64,000 nucleotides of DNA from Oceanisphaera profunda (lineage in GTDB: Bacteria; Pseudomonadota; Gammaproteobacteria; Enterobacterales; Aeromonadaceae). Position 1 is the stretch's first letter; each line of letters begins with the position of its first letter. The notes beneath the pieces are model-generated. The model had not been told where the DNA came from. It made no database searches and saw only the letters and a list, made by a program, of their open reading frames with translations. This document shows, piece by piece, positions 62,548 through 64,000 of this stretch. The stretch is taken from the NCBI RefSeq assembly GCF_002157895.1, contig NZ_CP021377.1, positions 558,001-622,000 on the forward strand. Reading direction: 5' to 3'. The position numbers and the translations under genes were made by a program.

Positions 62548-63921
62548 CTAGTGAGGCACCAGTATTGACTCTTCTTCCCCGATTTCGAGCTCTGGCTCTG
62601 GTAAATCTAGCTCCATTTGACAGGCTTGCGCTTGGGCAATTTCTTCTGCTTCTAAGTGCGGATAAATCTCTTCTTCTGGCACATCCACAAATTCTTCGTT
62701 TCGCGGATCCAGTTCGCTGATCACACCCACGGTTTCTGCGGAGCTCGGAATATATTGCGCCTGATCTTCTACTTCCACCACCCGGGATCTCAAACTCCAC
62801 ATCCAAGTATAAGAGCCCAACAAGAGCGCGATAGCACCACAGCCATAATACAAACCTTGCGCACCAAACCACGACATCATACTGGAGCTAAACAAGGGCC
62901 CCAAAGTACTGCCTAGGCCATAGCTCAGCAGCAAAGTCGTGCTGGCCGCCACTATATGTTGAGCTTCCATACGGTCATTGGTAATGGCCACCGCCACCGG
63001 ATAAATGGCCGCCACCATGCCCATATAGAGCGCCGAAAAACCAATTAAAAAGCCCAGATGATAAGGCCCAGCCAACACCACGCCCAGCGCACTCACCGCC
63101 ACTAAAGCATTAATCCACACCATGATTTTGCTGCGATCTAAGCGGTCGCATAAGCGGCCCAGCGGCAAGGCAAAAATAATAAAGGCGAACACTGAGGCGG
63201 CCATAAAGTAGGATAATTGTTCCACTTTAAGCCCCACATTAATGGCATAAACCGGTGCCATGGCGTAGAAACTACTGATCAGCATGCCACTGCACAGCGC
63301 CGCCAATAAGCCCACCGGCGCCTCTTTAATAATGGCCTTTACGCTGATGCGCTCGTTGTGCTCTATGGTGGGGGCATCCATGCGACTCAACGATAAAGGT
63401 ACTAAGGCGGCGATCAGCACTATAGCGCCGAGCGTAAAAGGGATATACGCCATCGGGTCAATAAAGCCGATCAATAACTGACCGGCGGTGGCCGCCAAGT
63501 AAGTACAAATTTGGTAAGAGAAAAACAAAGTAGCGCGGTTATCGTTGCTGGCCACAGCGCTAAACCAGCTTTCAATCACGATAAAACAGCCGGCCACGGC
63601 AATACCGCCAAAAGCGCGTAATAAAGACCACAGCAAGATGCTGTCGGTAAGCGGGAAGATTAGTGTCGAGCTGGCCAAGAAGGCACTAAACACGGCGAAG
63701 GCGCGAATATGGCCCACTCGCTTAATCACTCTAGGGCCATATAAAGAGCCCAACACGAAGCCCACTGAGTAGCACACCATAATGCTACCAATCAGCGTCG
63801 GTTCAACGCCTTTAAGGCCTAAATTAACGCCGAGCAAGGTCATCACAAAGGTGTTGCCACCCATAAGTAAGAAGACACTGAAAATTAACGCAGACAGCGA
63901 AATAACCAAACGTGTAAGCAT
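62548..63921 (-). CDS. MFS transporter (YcaD-like) with acidic C-terminal tail
   Basis: This is a major facilitator of 457 residues. ATG 63921 is chosen because AGGG lies 6 bases upstream and it starts directly with helix 1 (LTRLVISLSALIFSVFLLM); the ATG 19 codons earlier adds a non-homologous leader. Twelve membrane helices are visible, with the MFS loop motif GSLYGPRVIKRVGHIRAF between helices 2 and 3 and a second in PLGRLCDRLDRSK. This resembles the YcaD/YfcJ-type group; the substrate is unknown. The last about 75 residues form a very acidic tail (VPEEEIYPHLEAEEIAQ; ELEIGEEES), which most relatives lack. Its promoter should be at the window edge. Confidence 0.82.
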   Translation of the reverse strand: MLTRLVISLSALIFSVFLLMGGNTFVMTLLGVNLGLKGVEPTLIGSIMVCYSVGFVLGSLYGPRVIKRVGHIRAFAVFSAFLASSTLIFPLTDSILLWSLLRAFGGIAVAGCFIVIESWFSAVASNDNRATLFFSYQICTYLAATAGQLLIGFIDPMAYIPFTLGAIVLIAALVPLSLSRMDAPTIEHNERISVKAIIKEAPVGLLAALCSGMLISSFYAMAPVYAINVGLKVEQLSYFMAASVFAFIIFALPLGRLCDRLDRSKIMVWINALVAVSALGVVLAGPYHLGFLIGFSALYMGMVAAIYPVAVAITNDRMEAQHIVAASTTLLLSYGLGSTLGPLFSSSMMSWFGAQGLYYGCGAIALLLGSYTWMWSLRSRVVEVEDQAQYIPSSAETVGVISELDPRNEEFVDVPEEEIYPHLEAEEIAQAQACQMELDLPEPELEIGEEESILVPH

Positions 63922-64000
63922 GCCAACCCTATTCGTAAAGTTAAGTGAGTGGAGTGGTAATAACGATTGCGAAAACAAGTGAAAAATAACAGCTAAGAGT

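Overview
The window reads as a chromosomal segment of a marine-type gammaproteobacterium. Gene content and order (pspF-sapABCDF, ygfB-ubiH-ubiI-gcvTHP, zapA-6S RNA-fau, epd-pgk-fbaA, galU next to rssB) point to the Aeromonadales, in the neighbourhood of Oceanisphaera/Oceanimonas/Zobellella. The genus is an inference from synteny and protein likeness; no rRNA gene is present to settle it. Most of the window is ordinary core genome. No tRNA, rRNA, CRISPR array or complete insertion sequence was found.

Layout. 1-6 kb: the 3' end of pspF, then the overlapping sapABCDF peptide-uptake operon. 6-13 kb: miaE (minus strand), then a complete ribose operon, rbsDACBK-rbsR. 13-20 kb: an EamA transporter, yciB, yciI, a small ComEA-like protein, galU convergent with rssB, and a dnaT/dnaC-like helicase-loader pair. 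20-30 kb (minus strand): yqjD-yqjE-yqjK, a YfaZ-type porin, the glycine cleavage genes gcvT, gcvH and gcvP separated by repeats, and the ubiquinone hydroxylases ubiH and ubiI (ubiI frameshifted). 30-33 kb: ygfB and zapA divergent, 6S RNA, a VF530-type protein, fau and rpiA (frameshifted). 33-43 kb: modABC divergent from modE, acnA, rimK with an aspartoacylase-like partner, and serA. 44-58 kb: yggE, then a 13-kb surface-adhesin locus. 58-64 kb: fbaA, pgk, epd, a previously hidden 54-codon ORF and an MFS transporter.

The most interesting system is the 45.1-58.3 kb locus. It is a Lap-type, c-di-GMP-controlled adhesin module: ABC exporter (LapB-like), HlyD adaptor (LapC-like), TolC-like channel, OmpA-like lipoprotein, LapG-like protease, LapD-like inside-out receptor, a 1450-residue RTX adhesin with an N-terminal retention module, a candidate PAAG cleavage site and a von Willebrand A domain, and finally an unknown acidic 195-residue protein. 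It lies between yggE and fbaA, which are close neighbours in E. coli, so it looks like an insertion into an otherwise conserved block.

A second theme is small repeats. A 268/269-bp MITE-like element with 20-bp terminal inverted repeats occurs twice, and a solo end occurs near 14.87 kb. The element's end supplies the stop codon of both yciB and gcvT. Two conserved enzymes, ubiI and rpiA, are each broken by an apparent loss of one C in a short C run. That is either real decay or phase variation, or a homopolymer sequencing error, and it should be checked before either gene is called a pseudogene.
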